Assembly (NCBI GenBank): GCA_026416355.1
Contig: JAOAFH010000078.1
Span: 1 to 18,848, forward strand
From: Clostridiales bacterium
GTDB taxonomy: Bacteria; Bacillota; Clostridia; Clostridiales; Caloramatoraceae
Direction of reading: 5' to 3'
DNA: 18,848 nucleotides
Shown here piece by piece: positions 1 through 7,072 of the stretch. The position numbers and the translations under genes are program-made. The notes below the pieces were generated by a model. The model had not been told where the DNA came from, made no database searches, and saw only the letters and a list, made by a program, of their open reading frames with translations. Position 1 is the first letter of the stretch; the number at the start of each line of letters is the position of its first letter.

Positions 1-1158
1 ATTGTGGAAACAGCAGATAAAGTTCAAACAGAAACTACAGACCAAAATAATCAACTAAACACTACCTCCATTTTTAAACCTTCTTACCCAGGAATAATTG
101 AAATAGTTCCAAATAAAGATGGTTTTTTAGTTATAAATGAGGTAAATATAGATGATTATTTATTATATGTTGTTCCATCTGAAGTTCCTTATTCTGCTGG
201 TTATGAAGGCTATAAGGCTCAAACTATTGCAGCAAGAACATATGCCGTCTCAGATATGCTAATTGGTAGATTTGAAAAATATGGTTTCCATGTTGATGAT
301 TCAACATATAGCCAAGTTTATAACAGTCAACCAACAAATGATTTAGTTAGAAAGGCTGTTGCTGAAACCGCAGGTTTAGTCATGACCTATGACAACAAAA
401 TAATTGATGCAAAATATTATTCTACTTCATGTGGTTTCGGTGCGTCATATGATGAAGTTTGGCCAGAGAAGGAAAAGAATACAAAACCTTATCTTACTTT
501 TAATAATTATTCATCAACTAACATAAGCAGTCTAAAGAATGATTCTGATGCACTTACTTTCTTTAAAGATTGGACTATAACTGCAATAGATTCAGCTTCT
601 CCATATTTTAGATGGAAGTATTCACTTACAGCTAAACAATTGAATTCAACTATAAATGATAAAATATATGATATCTATAAAAATAACAAAAACAACTTTA
701 AACAAAAGTGGATATTGGATTTCTATAAACCTGCATCTATCTCAGAGGAAGGTATAGGAACAATTAAAGATATTTATATTAATGACCACAGCGAATCAGG
801 ACTGGTTAATGAGATGATTATAGTAACCGACAAAGGTACTTTCAAAATTACCGGTTCAAGTATTATAAAAAGACTTTTAACTCCTATAGACCCAGAAATT
901 AAAATAACAAGATTAAGAGGCGAAGTCCTAAAGAATGTTGATAGCCTACCTTCTCCTTTCTTTAGCATAGATAGGGACTTTAAGCAAACTACTCTAACTG
1001 GAATAACAGTCTATGGTGGAGGATATGGCCATGGTGTTGGAATGAGCCAATACGGATTAATAGAGTCATCTAGAATTGGAAAGAGCTACGATACTATACT
1101 TAAAACATTCTACAAGGATATAGAGTTTAAAAACATAAGTGATATAAAAATAGACTAG
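1..1158 (+). CDS. SpoIID/LytB domain protein (5' partial)
   Basis: SpoIID/LytB family proteins are peptidoglycan lytic transglycosylases or amidase enhancers. The founding member acts in the engulfment of the forespore. Counting from the first GTG (position 4), the conserved block with VVPSE (Glu60, the position of the catalytic Glu in SpoIID) and KAQTIAARTYA lies at residues 56-81. A YYSTSCG segment follows at 138-144, and the C-terminal GYGHGVGMSQYG motif is near 343-354. No signal peptide or membrane anchor is visible, and the frame stays open to base 1, so the true start is almost certainly outside the window; the GTG at 4 is only the first possible start inside it. The stop codon sits in an inverted repeat shared with the convergent PAP2 gene. 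The family assignment is secure, but whether this is SpoIID itself or a paralogue cannot be told from this fragment. Confidence 0.9.
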   Translation: MVETADKVQTETTDQNNQLNTTSIFKPSYPGIIEIVPNKDGFLVINEVNIDDYLLYVVPSEVPYSAGYEGYKAQTIAARTYAVSDMLIGRFEKYGFHVDDSTYSQVYNSQPTNDLVRKAVAETAGLVMTYDNKIIDAKYYSTSCGFGASYDEVWPEKEKNTKPYLTFNNYSSTNISSLKNDSDALTFFKDWTITAIDSASPYFRWKYSLTAKQLNSTINDKIYDIYKNNKNNFKQKWILDFYKPASISEEGIGTIKDIYINDHSESGLVNEMIIVTDKGTFKITGSSIIKRLLTPIDPEIKITRLRGEVLKNVDSLPSPFFSIDRDFKQTTLTGITVYGGGYGHGVGMSQYGLIESSRIGKSYDTILKTFYKDIEFKNISDIKID

Positions 1159-1181
1159 TATCAAGTGATACTAGTCTTTTA
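1153..1181. terminator. Bidirectional terminator between SpoIID-like and PAP2 genes
   Basis: An 11-bp perfect inverted repeat (1153-1163 and 1166-1176) is followed by TTTTATATAT on the plus strand, and by a T-rich run on the minus strand (plus-strand AAAAAT just before it). The CTAG in each arm supplies the TAG stop of the flanking genes: 1156-1158 on plus and 1171-1173 on minus. Confidence 0.75.
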
Positions 1182-1851
1182 TATATACAAGAACTCTTTT
1201 TTTGACTGACTCTGCAACCTCTTTGTAGTTAAACACAAGATATATTCCATATGCAAGTATAGTTGCAGAAACTGCATCATAAAAATAATGCTGTTTTATA
1301 AACATTGTTGATAGGATAATGGATGCTGATATTAATGTAGAAATAATTTTTGTATTTATTGTTATTGTTTCATCTCTATTTATATACACTGCCATAATTA
1401 CCGAATCTAATACATGTATGCTTGGAAAACAATTATATGGGTTATCCCTATTATAAATAAACCTAACCATATCAGCAAAAATATCTTCTCCATAAACCTG
1501 TGGCCTTGGAACATAAGTTGGGAAGAAATAGTATATAACAAAACATACCATCATCCCAATATTTATACCTGCTAGGAGCTTAAAGTATTTTTTGTCATCA
1601 TATACCGCATAGTAGAAGAATATAAAACCTATATAAACATACCACAAAACATACGGCACCACAAAATATTTGTTAAAGGGAATCATTGTATCTATAGGGG
1701 TTTGAATATGATACACCTTACCACGATAGCTATTTAAATATATATATATTTTAGACTGAACTCCTATAGAAAACAAAAGAATTAATCTTAGTAAAACATT
1801 CTTATAGTCTCCTAAAAACTTATTATATAGTTCAATAGCCTTATCCTTCAT
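1171..1851 (-). CDS. PAP2 superfamily membrane phosphatase-like protein
   Basis: A 226-residue integral membrane protein of the PAP2/phosphatidic-acid phosphatase superfamily, which dephosphorylates lipid phosphates or transfers phospho-head groups at the membrane. The three motif regions are visible in degenerate form: YVPRP at 113-117, FPSIH at 142-146 (the usual form is PSGH), and KQHYFYD at 186-192 holding the His and Asp of the last motif. About five to six hydrophobic segments surround them. The start follows a GGGGGAAG ribosome binding site. It lies 74 bases downstream of the diguanylate cyclase on the same strand and ends in a terminator shared with the SpoIID-like gene. The PSIH form resembles inositol-phosphorylceramide-synthase-like and undecaprenyl-pyrophosphatase-like branches. 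The substrate cannot be assigned from sequence. Confidence 0.8.
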   Translation of the reverse strand: MKDKAIELYNKFLGDYKNVLLRLILLFSIGVQSKIYIYLNSYRGKVYHIQTPIDTMIPFNKYFVVPYVLWYVYIGFIFFYYAVYDDKKYFKLLAGINIGMMVCFVIYYFFPTYVPRPQVYGEDIFADMVRFIYNRDNPYNCFPSIHVLDSVIMAVYINRDETITINTKIISTLISASIILSTMFIKQHYFYDAVSATILAYGIYLVFNYKEVAESVKKRVLVYIKD

Positions 1852-1925
1852 ATTCTTCCCCCTTTCTTTACCCTATTTATATTATATACATTCTTTTGGA
1901 AATAATAGTTAACATATTATTAATT

Positions 1926-3608
1926 TTACACCATTTTTGGATATATGCAAACTCTATTCTTGCCCTTGCTCTTGCATTCGCTATATAATATCGAGTCTGC
2001 CTTTTCAAGTATTTCGTCTGCTGTTATTCCATCATCAGGGTAGGAGGATACCCCTCCTGATACAGTAACCTTTATAACCTTCTCTCCTGCAAACACATGG
2101 GTATTCTCTACTCTCTTTCTAATTCTTTCAGATATAACATAAGCATCTTCTTTTGATAAATCCTTAAAAATTATTACTATCTCTTCTCCACCGTATCTAC
2201 AAGCAATATCCGTCTTTCTTATTGAACGTTTTATTATATCAGCAACATTTTTCAAAATTTCATCTCCAACTAAATGACCATAGACATCATTAACCTTTTT
2301 AAAATCGTCTATATCATAAATTACCACCGAGAATCTATTTTTTAGTTTAACTAAATTCTCTATTTCCCTATTAAACACACGTCTATTATTAAGTCCAGTT
2401 AATACATCTGTATTGGCTTGTTTTTTAATATTTAATACATAATCATAATTTTGTAATGCTAATGACATTTGTCTTGATAAAATATTTAGTATATCATTAA
2501 CATCTTGGGATAAAAACCCAACCATACTTGTTTTACCTGCTGCAAAAATAAGCCCTCTAACTGTCCCATTAATCATTATTGGCATAAATATAGCCGCATC
2601 TGTATATTTTAACAGTTTGCCTGTTATTTTCACCTTTTCTTCTTTTTTAATATTTCTACTTATATACATTTCTCCATTTTTAATTACACTAAATGTTATA
2701 CCATTTTTTAAATTTAAATTTAATTCACCTATATCTAGGTCCTCTGGAGCATAATATGATATAGGGAAAACTATCTCATCATTTTGCGAATCAAAGAAGT
2801 ATAAAGAAGCCACTTCATAAGGAATAATAGATTTTAAATTTAAAAGTAGGTGATCACTCTTTTCCTTTAAATCTCCATATTTAATTAAATCTTCTGTTGT
2901 ATCAAGCAATTTTTTAACTAAATCATTTTTAAACTCTATTTTGTTATATAGATAAAAAGCGTAATGAACTATTATTAAAACTCCAAATACAAGTAAAACA
3001 CCAAACAAACCAACTGCGCCATAAATTATATATAAAACCACAGAAAGCATTGTGGATATTATCAAATTCACTCCTAAAATCTCAAAATCAATATTTCTTA
3101 TTGAAAATATTTTTTTATCTTCTAAACTTCTATCTATAACAATACTAATTATGTTTAACATCAAGAAAATCGCATCAAAAGCAAGAGCAGAAATCAAAAG
3201 ACCGGTTATATATGGTAAATGTATAAAGCTAGTTCTTAAAATATTAACAGATATACCTGCTAAATAGGTAATTATAGTAAACATTGATATGTTTAGTATA
3301 AATCTAGATGCATTATATTCTCTCTTTCCAAACTTATAATTAATAACAAACCCTAATAATGTATATAAAAACTCAAAAACAACAGCCACATGAACACCCA
3401 ATAACAAATATATAAATACTGTTATAGTTTCTGTAAATTCAACATTTAACTCATCAACATAAAGCATTGATAAATCCATTATAAGAGCCGCAATAATTGA
3501 GCTCCAAAATACAATTCTCCCAGCAAATGATAATTGAAAGGACGACAGAGAATATAGCAATATTGCTAGTGCAAAAATGGCATTTATATACCTAAACTTT
3601 TTATTCAT
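1926..3608 (-). CDS. Membrane-anchored GAF-GGDEF diguanylate cyclase
   Basis: A predicted diguanylate cyclase that makes cyclic di-GMP from two GTP. Residues 1-225 form six to eight hydrophobic segments, a membrane sensor region I cannot match to a named family. Residues about 235-390 look like a GAF domain (block around SIIPYEVASLYFFD, and a later segment ending in GLIFAAGK). The GGDEF domain covers 398-557, with DVLTGLNNRR at 401-410 and an active-site GGEEI at 473-477. GGEEF/GGEEI forms are normally active. An RxxD inhibitory site (RKTD, 464-467) lies five residues before GGEEI, so product feedback inhibition is likely. No EAL or HD-GYP domain is present. The start follows a GGGGGATAAGG ribosome binding site. 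It lies 58 bases after the membrane protein at 3667-4323, with a weak terminator between them. Confidence 0.93.
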   Translation of the reverse strand: MNKKFRYINAIFALAILLYSLSSFQLSFAGRIVFWSSIIAALIMDLSMLYVDELNVEFTETITVFIYLLLGVHVAVVFEFLYTLLGFVINYKFGKREYNASRFILNISMFTIITYLAGISVNILRTSFIHLPYITGLLISALAFDAIFLMLNIISIVIDRSLEDKKIFSIRNIDFEILGVNLIISTMLSVVLYIIYGAVGLFGVLLVFGVLIIVHYAFYLYNKIEFKNDLVKKLLDTTEDLIKYGDLKEKSDHLLLNLKSIIPYEVASLYFFDSQNDEIVFPISYYAPEDLDIGELNLNLKNGITFSVIKNGEMYISRNIKKEEKVKITGKLLKYTDAAIFMPIMINGTVRGLIFAAGKTSMVGFLSQDVNDILNILSRQMSLALQNYDYVLNIKKQANTDVLTGLNNRRVFNREIENLVKLKNRFSVVIYDIDDFKKVNDVYGHLVGDEILKNVADIIKRSIRKTDIACRYGGEEIVIIFKDLSKEDAYVISERIRKRVENTHVFAGEKVIKVTVSGGVSSYPDDGITADEILEKADSILYSECKSKGKNRVCIYPKMV

Positions 3609-3650
3609 TTAACCTTATCCCCCAATACTTCAAACTCCTTCAATACGCAG

Positions 3651-3668
3651 AAAAAAGGCCAAAGGCCT
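3651..3668 (-). terminator. Short hairpin with T-tract after the membrane protein gene
   Basis: On the minus strand AGGCC-TTT-GGCCT is followed by six T, in rho-independent form. The stem is only 5 bp and overlaps the TAG stop at 3667-3669, so readthrough into the diguanylate cyclase gene is plausible. Confidence 0.5.
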
Positions 3669-4323
3669 ATATAAACATTTTTCTATGCTTTAATCCAAGC
3701 ATAAAAGTATAAACTGATGAAACTAAAAGTAATACAGAAAGAACTACGAAAAATATAAATAGATTTCTAGATGCCACCACACTCATTTTATAATAGCTAG
3801 ACAGTTGTTCAAAAAAAGTATTACCTTGATTTATTGCAAGACTTGCATTTTTAAGCCATACAACTGATGTTAAAAGTCCCATAGGCAAAACAGATAACAT
3901 CAATGTAAGTCCTGTGGCACTTCTTTGTTTAAGTCCCTTAACTCCAAAATAAATTGGAACTACAAATATTAGTGGCAAAATAGGCCCTAAATATTGTGGT
4001 GCTAATAACATAAATAATACCGATGTAATAAGATACGCTCTAAAAATAGTATTAAGTGGCTTTATGTTTCCGGTTAAGTCATATATAGCAGCTTGACAAT
4101 ATTTTATATAGTTTTCTATTTCCATTATATTTGTTGATTTAGAAATATCCTTTCCTTTTTTAATAAGTCCTTGATAGACCGCATTTCCATTATCTATTTC
4201 AATACTATTATACTTTTCAATCAATTCATTTATTGTTTTCTGTAGCTTTTCCCTTTTGTTTTGGCTTATTTGTAGCTTGTTTAGCTTTTCTTTTATAGAC
4301 TTTAATATACTAACTATCTGCAT
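3667..4323 (-). CDS. Unrecognised membrane protein with N-terminal helical region
   Basis: I do not recognise this 218-residue protein. Residues 1-90 are charged, Lys/Glu-rich and probably helical, with heptad-like Leu/Ile spacing in the first 40. Four hydrophobic segments follow at about 93-109, 112-130, 138-156 and 187-210, ending in a short basic tail (KHRK). There is no signal peptide and no catalytic motif. This arrangement suggests a cytoplasmic helical domain attached to a membrane bundle, but gives no function. The ATG is preceded by a good GGGGTGAAATT ribosome binding site. It lies upstream of the diguanylate cyclase on the same strand, separated by 58 bases and a weak terminator, so the two may be partly co-transcribed. 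The coding character is convincing: one long frame, a ribosome binding site and tidy spacing. Confidence 0.75.
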   Translation of the reverse strand: MQIVSILKSIKEKLNKLQISQNKREKLQKTINELIEKYNSIEIDNGNAVYQGLIKKGKDISKSTNIMEIENYIKYCQAAIYDLTGNIKPLNTIFRAYLITSVLFMLLAPQYLGPILPLIFVVPIYFGVKGLKQRSATGLTLMLSVLPMGLLTSVVWLKNASLAINQGNTFFEQLSSYYKMSVVASRNLFIFFVVLSVLLLVSSVYTFMLGLKHRKMFI

Positions 4324-4444
4324 AATTTCACCCCAAACTAAATGTGTATATTAAAAATAATACCTCTTTTCTGTCTATTTTTCCAGTATGAAATTGAATT
4401 TTAAACATAAATATAAATATTTATATACCAACTATAAAAATTTA

Positions 4445-4478
4445 CAGGAATGGTTAAATATATTTTAAACCATTCCTG
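4445..4478 (-). terminator. Terminator of the NSS transporter/small subunit operon
   Basis: Perfect 11-bp arms (CAGGAATGGTT at 4445-4455 and its complement at 4468-4478) enclose a 12-base AT loop. On the minus strand the stem is followed by TAAATTTTTA, a slightly displaced T-tract. It lies 15 bases past the small gene's stop. Confidence 0.7.
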
Positions 4479-4493
4479 CTGAATTTTCAATTG

Positions 4494-4592
4494 CTATTTG
4501 CTATTTTTTAACAAAGACGTCATTGTAATACCACAAGCTGCAAGTATTATTCCCCAAGCAATTATCATGAAAGCAAGAGCTCCTCCTGACAT
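4494..4592 (-). CDS. MetS-like small subunit of NSS-family transporter (32 aa)
   Basis: A 32-residue, single-span protein: MSGGALAFMI at the start, a Trp in the middle of the helix (AWGIILAACG), and a short basic tail, LLKNSK. Its start is only 10 bases beyond the transporter's stop codon and has a strong AGGAGGGG ribosome binding site. In several Gram-positive bacteria NSS-family methionine/alanine importers (MetP) are encoded with a tiny one-helix MetS subunit, usually annotated as 'MetS family NSS transporter small subunit'. Size, hydrophobic helix and position all match. The open frame is too short for ordinary ORF cut-offs and is easily missed. That it is needed for transport is inferred from the MetPS precedent. 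A terminator follows directly, so this is the last gene of a two-gene operon. Confidence 0.8.
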   Translation of the reverse strand: MSGGALAFMIIAWGIILAACGITMTSLLKNSK

Positions 4593-4602
4593 AATACCCC
4601 TC

Positions 4603-6183
4603 CTATCTCACGATTAGAATCTTGTTTGATTCTATTTCTTCTGCATATTTTCTTCTTATGCTTCTGTAGGATTGAACAAAACCAATAACTAGTACAACAA
4701 GAAGTATAACTCTCGCTCCTTGAACCCAAGGAATTAGCTCAGGTACACTTTCAGCAAATTTTGGAACTAGCTTAAAGTAACCATCCTTAGCATAGTTAAT
4801 AGTTGATGATACAAGTAGAATTATTATATATACAGGTGCTAATACTCTAACGAATAGATTAAAGAACCAACTTGGAACCTTCCAATAGCTTCCTTTGTTC
4901 ATTTCTTCAAGAGCCTTATTACCCATTAGCCATCCTGTAACAATTACTTCAAGTAGACCAAGAACTACTAGGAAATAGCTTCCTACCCAGTTATCAAGCT
5001 CTGTTAAGTAGAATAGTTCTGCTTTCTTTGTTAGGATTGGTTCTAATGCAACTGGAAGACCGATTACGATATATAATATGAATACTAAAATTGAACCTGT
5101 TTGTCTCTTAACTCCCATTTCTTCTTCAAGTAGAGCAACTAGATAGTTGTACATTGCAATTGCGCTTGTAAATCCTGCAAAGTATAGTAGTAGGAACCAT
5201 AGTGTTCCAAATATTCTACCACCAGCCATTGCTCTGAATATATTTGGTAGTGCAACGAATGATAATCCAACACCTGCACTTAGTCCCTCTGGTCCTAAGA
5301 ATGCATAACAAATTGGAATAGCAATTGTTCCACCTAAAATAACTTCTGCAAGCTCATTTAATGAAATAGTTGCAAGTCCTGAAAGAACTATATCATCATC
5401 TGGCTTTAAATATGATGCATAGTTTTGGATAATTCCCATACCAAGTGATAAAGTGAAGAATATTTGTCCTGCAGCAGCAAGTGCTGATTTTGCATTAAGT
5501 TCATTCCACTTTGGTGACCAAACGAAATCTAGACCTGCAATTGGAGTCCAGTCTGGTCTAACTGGTGCTGAAAGTGTAAGTGTTCTAATTATAAGAATAA
5601 GACCAAATACATAAATAGTAGGCATCATAACTTTTGCCCAAGCTTCTATACCCTTTTGAACACCACGCATTACAGCAAGACCAAGTATAGCAACAGCGAT
5701 TACCCAGAATATTAATGATTTACCTGGACTTGTTAAGTATTGACCAAAGAATTCACCTGTTTTAATTGCCTTATCCATGTATTGTCCTGTTGCTGATAAG
5801 TATGAATAACCAAGAGTCCATCCAATTATATGGTTATAATAGCTGTTTAAAAGTACAGTAACTGAAAAAGCAAACATACCAGCAATAGCACCTAAAACTG
5901 CTGCTGTCTTTGGTTTTACTCCTTCTCTAGCTTGCAAGTATACCATTGGTCCTAATGTACCGTGTCCATATTTTCCACCGTAACGACCTTGATTCCATTC
6001 AACTAGCATTAGAGGAATACCTAGCATGATTAGCGCTGCAAAGTATGGAAGCATAAATGCTCCACCACCATTTTTGGCTGCTTGATATGGGTATCTCCAG
6101 AAGTTACCTAGACCTACCGCATTACCAGCCATCGCTAAAATCAGCCCTAGTTTACTCCCCCAATTCTCACGTTTTTCTTGCAT
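4603..6183 (-). CDS. Neurotransmitter:sodium symporter family amino-acid transporter (LeuT/MhsT-like)
   Basis: A 526-residue sodium-coupled amino-acid symporter with the LeuT fold. TM1 carries GNAVGLGNFWRYPY (residues 20-33), including Asn21 and Asn27 at the positions of the LeuT Na1 ligands. TM6 carries FFTLSLGMG (242-250), and the TM7 region has LNELAE (275-280). Glu280 sits where LeuT has Glu290, a feature of chloride-independent bacterial members. Met249 replaces LeuT Phe259; MhsT also has Met there, which suggests a pocket for larger hydrophobic residues such as Met, Leu or aromatics. Eleven or twelve membrane spans are expected. The start follows AAAGGGGG, and a promoter (TTGAAA-17-TATCAT) lies just upstream. 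It is followed after 10 bases by a MetS-like subunit, which supports methionine or broad amino-acid uptake. The exact substrate is an inference. Confidence 0.95.
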   Translation of the reverse strand: MQEKRENWGSKLGLILAMAGNAVGLGNFWRYPYQAAKNGGGAFMLPYFAALIMLGIPLMLVEWNQGRYGGKYGHGTLGPMVYLQAREGVKPKTAAVLGAIAGMFAFSVTVLLNSYYNHIIGWTLGYSYLSATGQYMDKAIKTGEFFGQYLTSPGKSLIFWVIAVAILGLAVMRGVQKGIEAWAKVMMPTIYVFGLILIIRTLTLSAPVRPDWTPIAGLDFVWSPKWNELNAKSALAAAGQIFFTLSLGMGIIQNYASYLKPDDDIVLSGLATISLNELAEVILGGTIAIPICYAFLGPEGLSAGVGLSFVALPNIFRAMAGGRIFGTLWFLLLYFAGFTSAIAMYNYLVALLEEEMGVKRQTGSILVFILYIVIGLPVALEPILTKKAELFYLTELDNWVGSYFLVVLGLLEVIVTGWLMGNKALEEMNKGSYWKVPSWFFNLFVRVLAPVYIIILLVSSTINYAKDGYFKLVPKFAESVPELIPWVQGARVILLVVLVIGFVQSYRSIRRKYAEEIESNKILIVR

Positions 6184-6215
6184 AATAATCCCCCTTTACT
6201 TGTAGCTTTTTATTA

Positions 6216-6244
6216 ATGATAATGCATTTTTTAAAAAATTTCAA
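6216..6244 (-). promoter_or_regulatory. Promoter of the NSS transporter operon
   Basis: On the minus strand TTGAAA (6239-6244), a 17-base spacer of T6-A6-TGCAT, and TATCAT (6216-6221). The predicted start lies about 25 bases before the ATG. The T6A6 spacer is a potential bend. Confidence 0.6.
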
Positions 6245-6305
6245 TAACTTTATCCCTTTAAATTTATGAATTTTTCTTAAGAATATTTTTTTAACAAAGT
6301 CGCAT

Positions 6306-6344
6306 AAAAACAATCAACCTAGGTTATACTACCTAGGTTGATTG
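6306..6344 (-). terminator. Terminator of the XRE/S24-like regulator gene
   Basis: A perfect 14-bp inverted repeat (6311-6324 and 6331-6344) with a 6-base loop is followed on the minus strand by TTTTTAT. It begins two bases after the TAA stop at 6347-6349. This is a strong rho-independent form. Confidence 0.85.
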
Positions 6345-6346
6345 TT

Positions 6347-7000
6347 TTATAGTTCAAACTCTACCTTTATACATTTTCCTATTATTTTGAAAGTTTTAAT
6401 ATCTCTACTTTCAGTTTTCAAATCAACATTTTGTGAAATTAATAACACCTTATTTGCATCTAACCTTTTTAGTTGTCTAAGCATTCTTTTGCCTTCAACT
6501 TCTATTAGATATATTGCATTGTTTTCCATCTCGGGATTTAGGTAAACCATAACCCTATCGCCCTTTGCTATTCTAAGCCCCCTCATTGAATCATCTGGTG
6601 CTACTATATAAAATATCTTATCTGCATTAAATCCTTCAACCTTTTTATCCTTTAGCGGAAGATATTTGTAATCATATATTTCTTTTAGATACAAATCACA
6701 AACAGGAACCTTTTTTAATATGCTTGAAAATGCATCTTCAAGCTGTTTATTTACCTTCACTGGCTCTTTGTATTCCTTTATATTTTCAACAGGTTCTTCT
6801 ATTTCTTCAAACATTGCTTCATTTAAATTTACACTTAAAACCTTTTCAACTCTTTTTATTAAATCTTCGTTGGCTATTCTTCTTCCTTGTTCTACTTCAT
6901 TTAAAAAACTTTCAGATATACCAACCTTTTTTGCAAGGGCCTTAATAGACATATTTGCCTTTGTTCTCTCTTGCTTTATTCTTAAACCTACTCTACTCAT
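6347..7000 (-). CDS. XRE-family regulator with S24/LexA-like C-terminal domain, catalytic Lys replaced
   Basis: A 217-residue DNA-binding regulator. Residues 5-60 form an XRE helix-turn-helix (GLRIKQERTKANMSIKALAK, then SESFLNEVEQGRR). The C-terminal half resembles an S24/LexA-like domain: a DDSM box with Ser138 followed by IAKGDRVMV. At +37 from that Ser, the LexA spacing to the catalytic Lys, there is Arg175, and no Ala-Gly cleavage dipeptide is evident between the domains. It therefore probably keeps the fold for dimerisation or ligand sensing and does not self-cleave. The start follows AAGGAG. A promoter lies upstream, with an inverted repeat over the likely transcription start that suggests autoregulation. 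It lies downstream of cls with no terminator between. No phage genes adjoin it, so a chromosomal regulator is more likely than a prophage repressor. The target genes are unknown. Confidence 0.85.
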   Translation of the reverse strand: MSRVGLRIKQERTKANMSIKALAKKVGISESFLNEVEQGRRIANEDLIKRVEKVLSVNLNEAMFEEIEEPVENIKEYKEPVKVNKQLEDAFSSILKKVPVCDLYLKEIYDYKYLPLKDKKVEGFNADKIFYIVAPDDSMRGLRIAKGDRVMVYLNPEMENNAIYLIEVEGKRMLRQLKRLDANKVLLISQNVDLKTESRDIKTFKIIGKCIKVEFEL

Positions 7001-7020
7001 AAAACCACTCCTTGTGTTGC

Positions 7021-7036
7021 CTAATTATGTAATTAG
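7021..7036. promoter_or_regulatory. Inverted repeat at the XRE gene start, possible operator
   Basis: CTAATTA-TG-TAATTAG is a perfect 7-bp repeat with a 2-base centre, overlapping the end of the -10 box and the predicted transcription start of the XRE gene. The size and place fit an autoregulatory operator. Binding is inference. Confidence 0.4.
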
Positions 7037-7063
7037 TATAACAGATTATATATTATCTGAAAA
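7035..7063 (-). promoter_or_regulatory. Promoter of the XRE regulator gene
   Basis: On the minus strand TTTTCA (7058-7063), a 17-base spacer, and TATACT (7035-7040). The spacer holds the imperfect palindrome CAGAT-8-ATCTG, a second possible regulator site. Confidence 0.5.
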
Positions 7064-7072
7064 GTTGTACTA

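Noticed and set aside
6347..7000. Prophage remnant suggested by an S24-like repressor
   Set aside because: No integrase, attachment site, Cro, or structural gene is near; neighbours are housekeeping lipid and transport genes.
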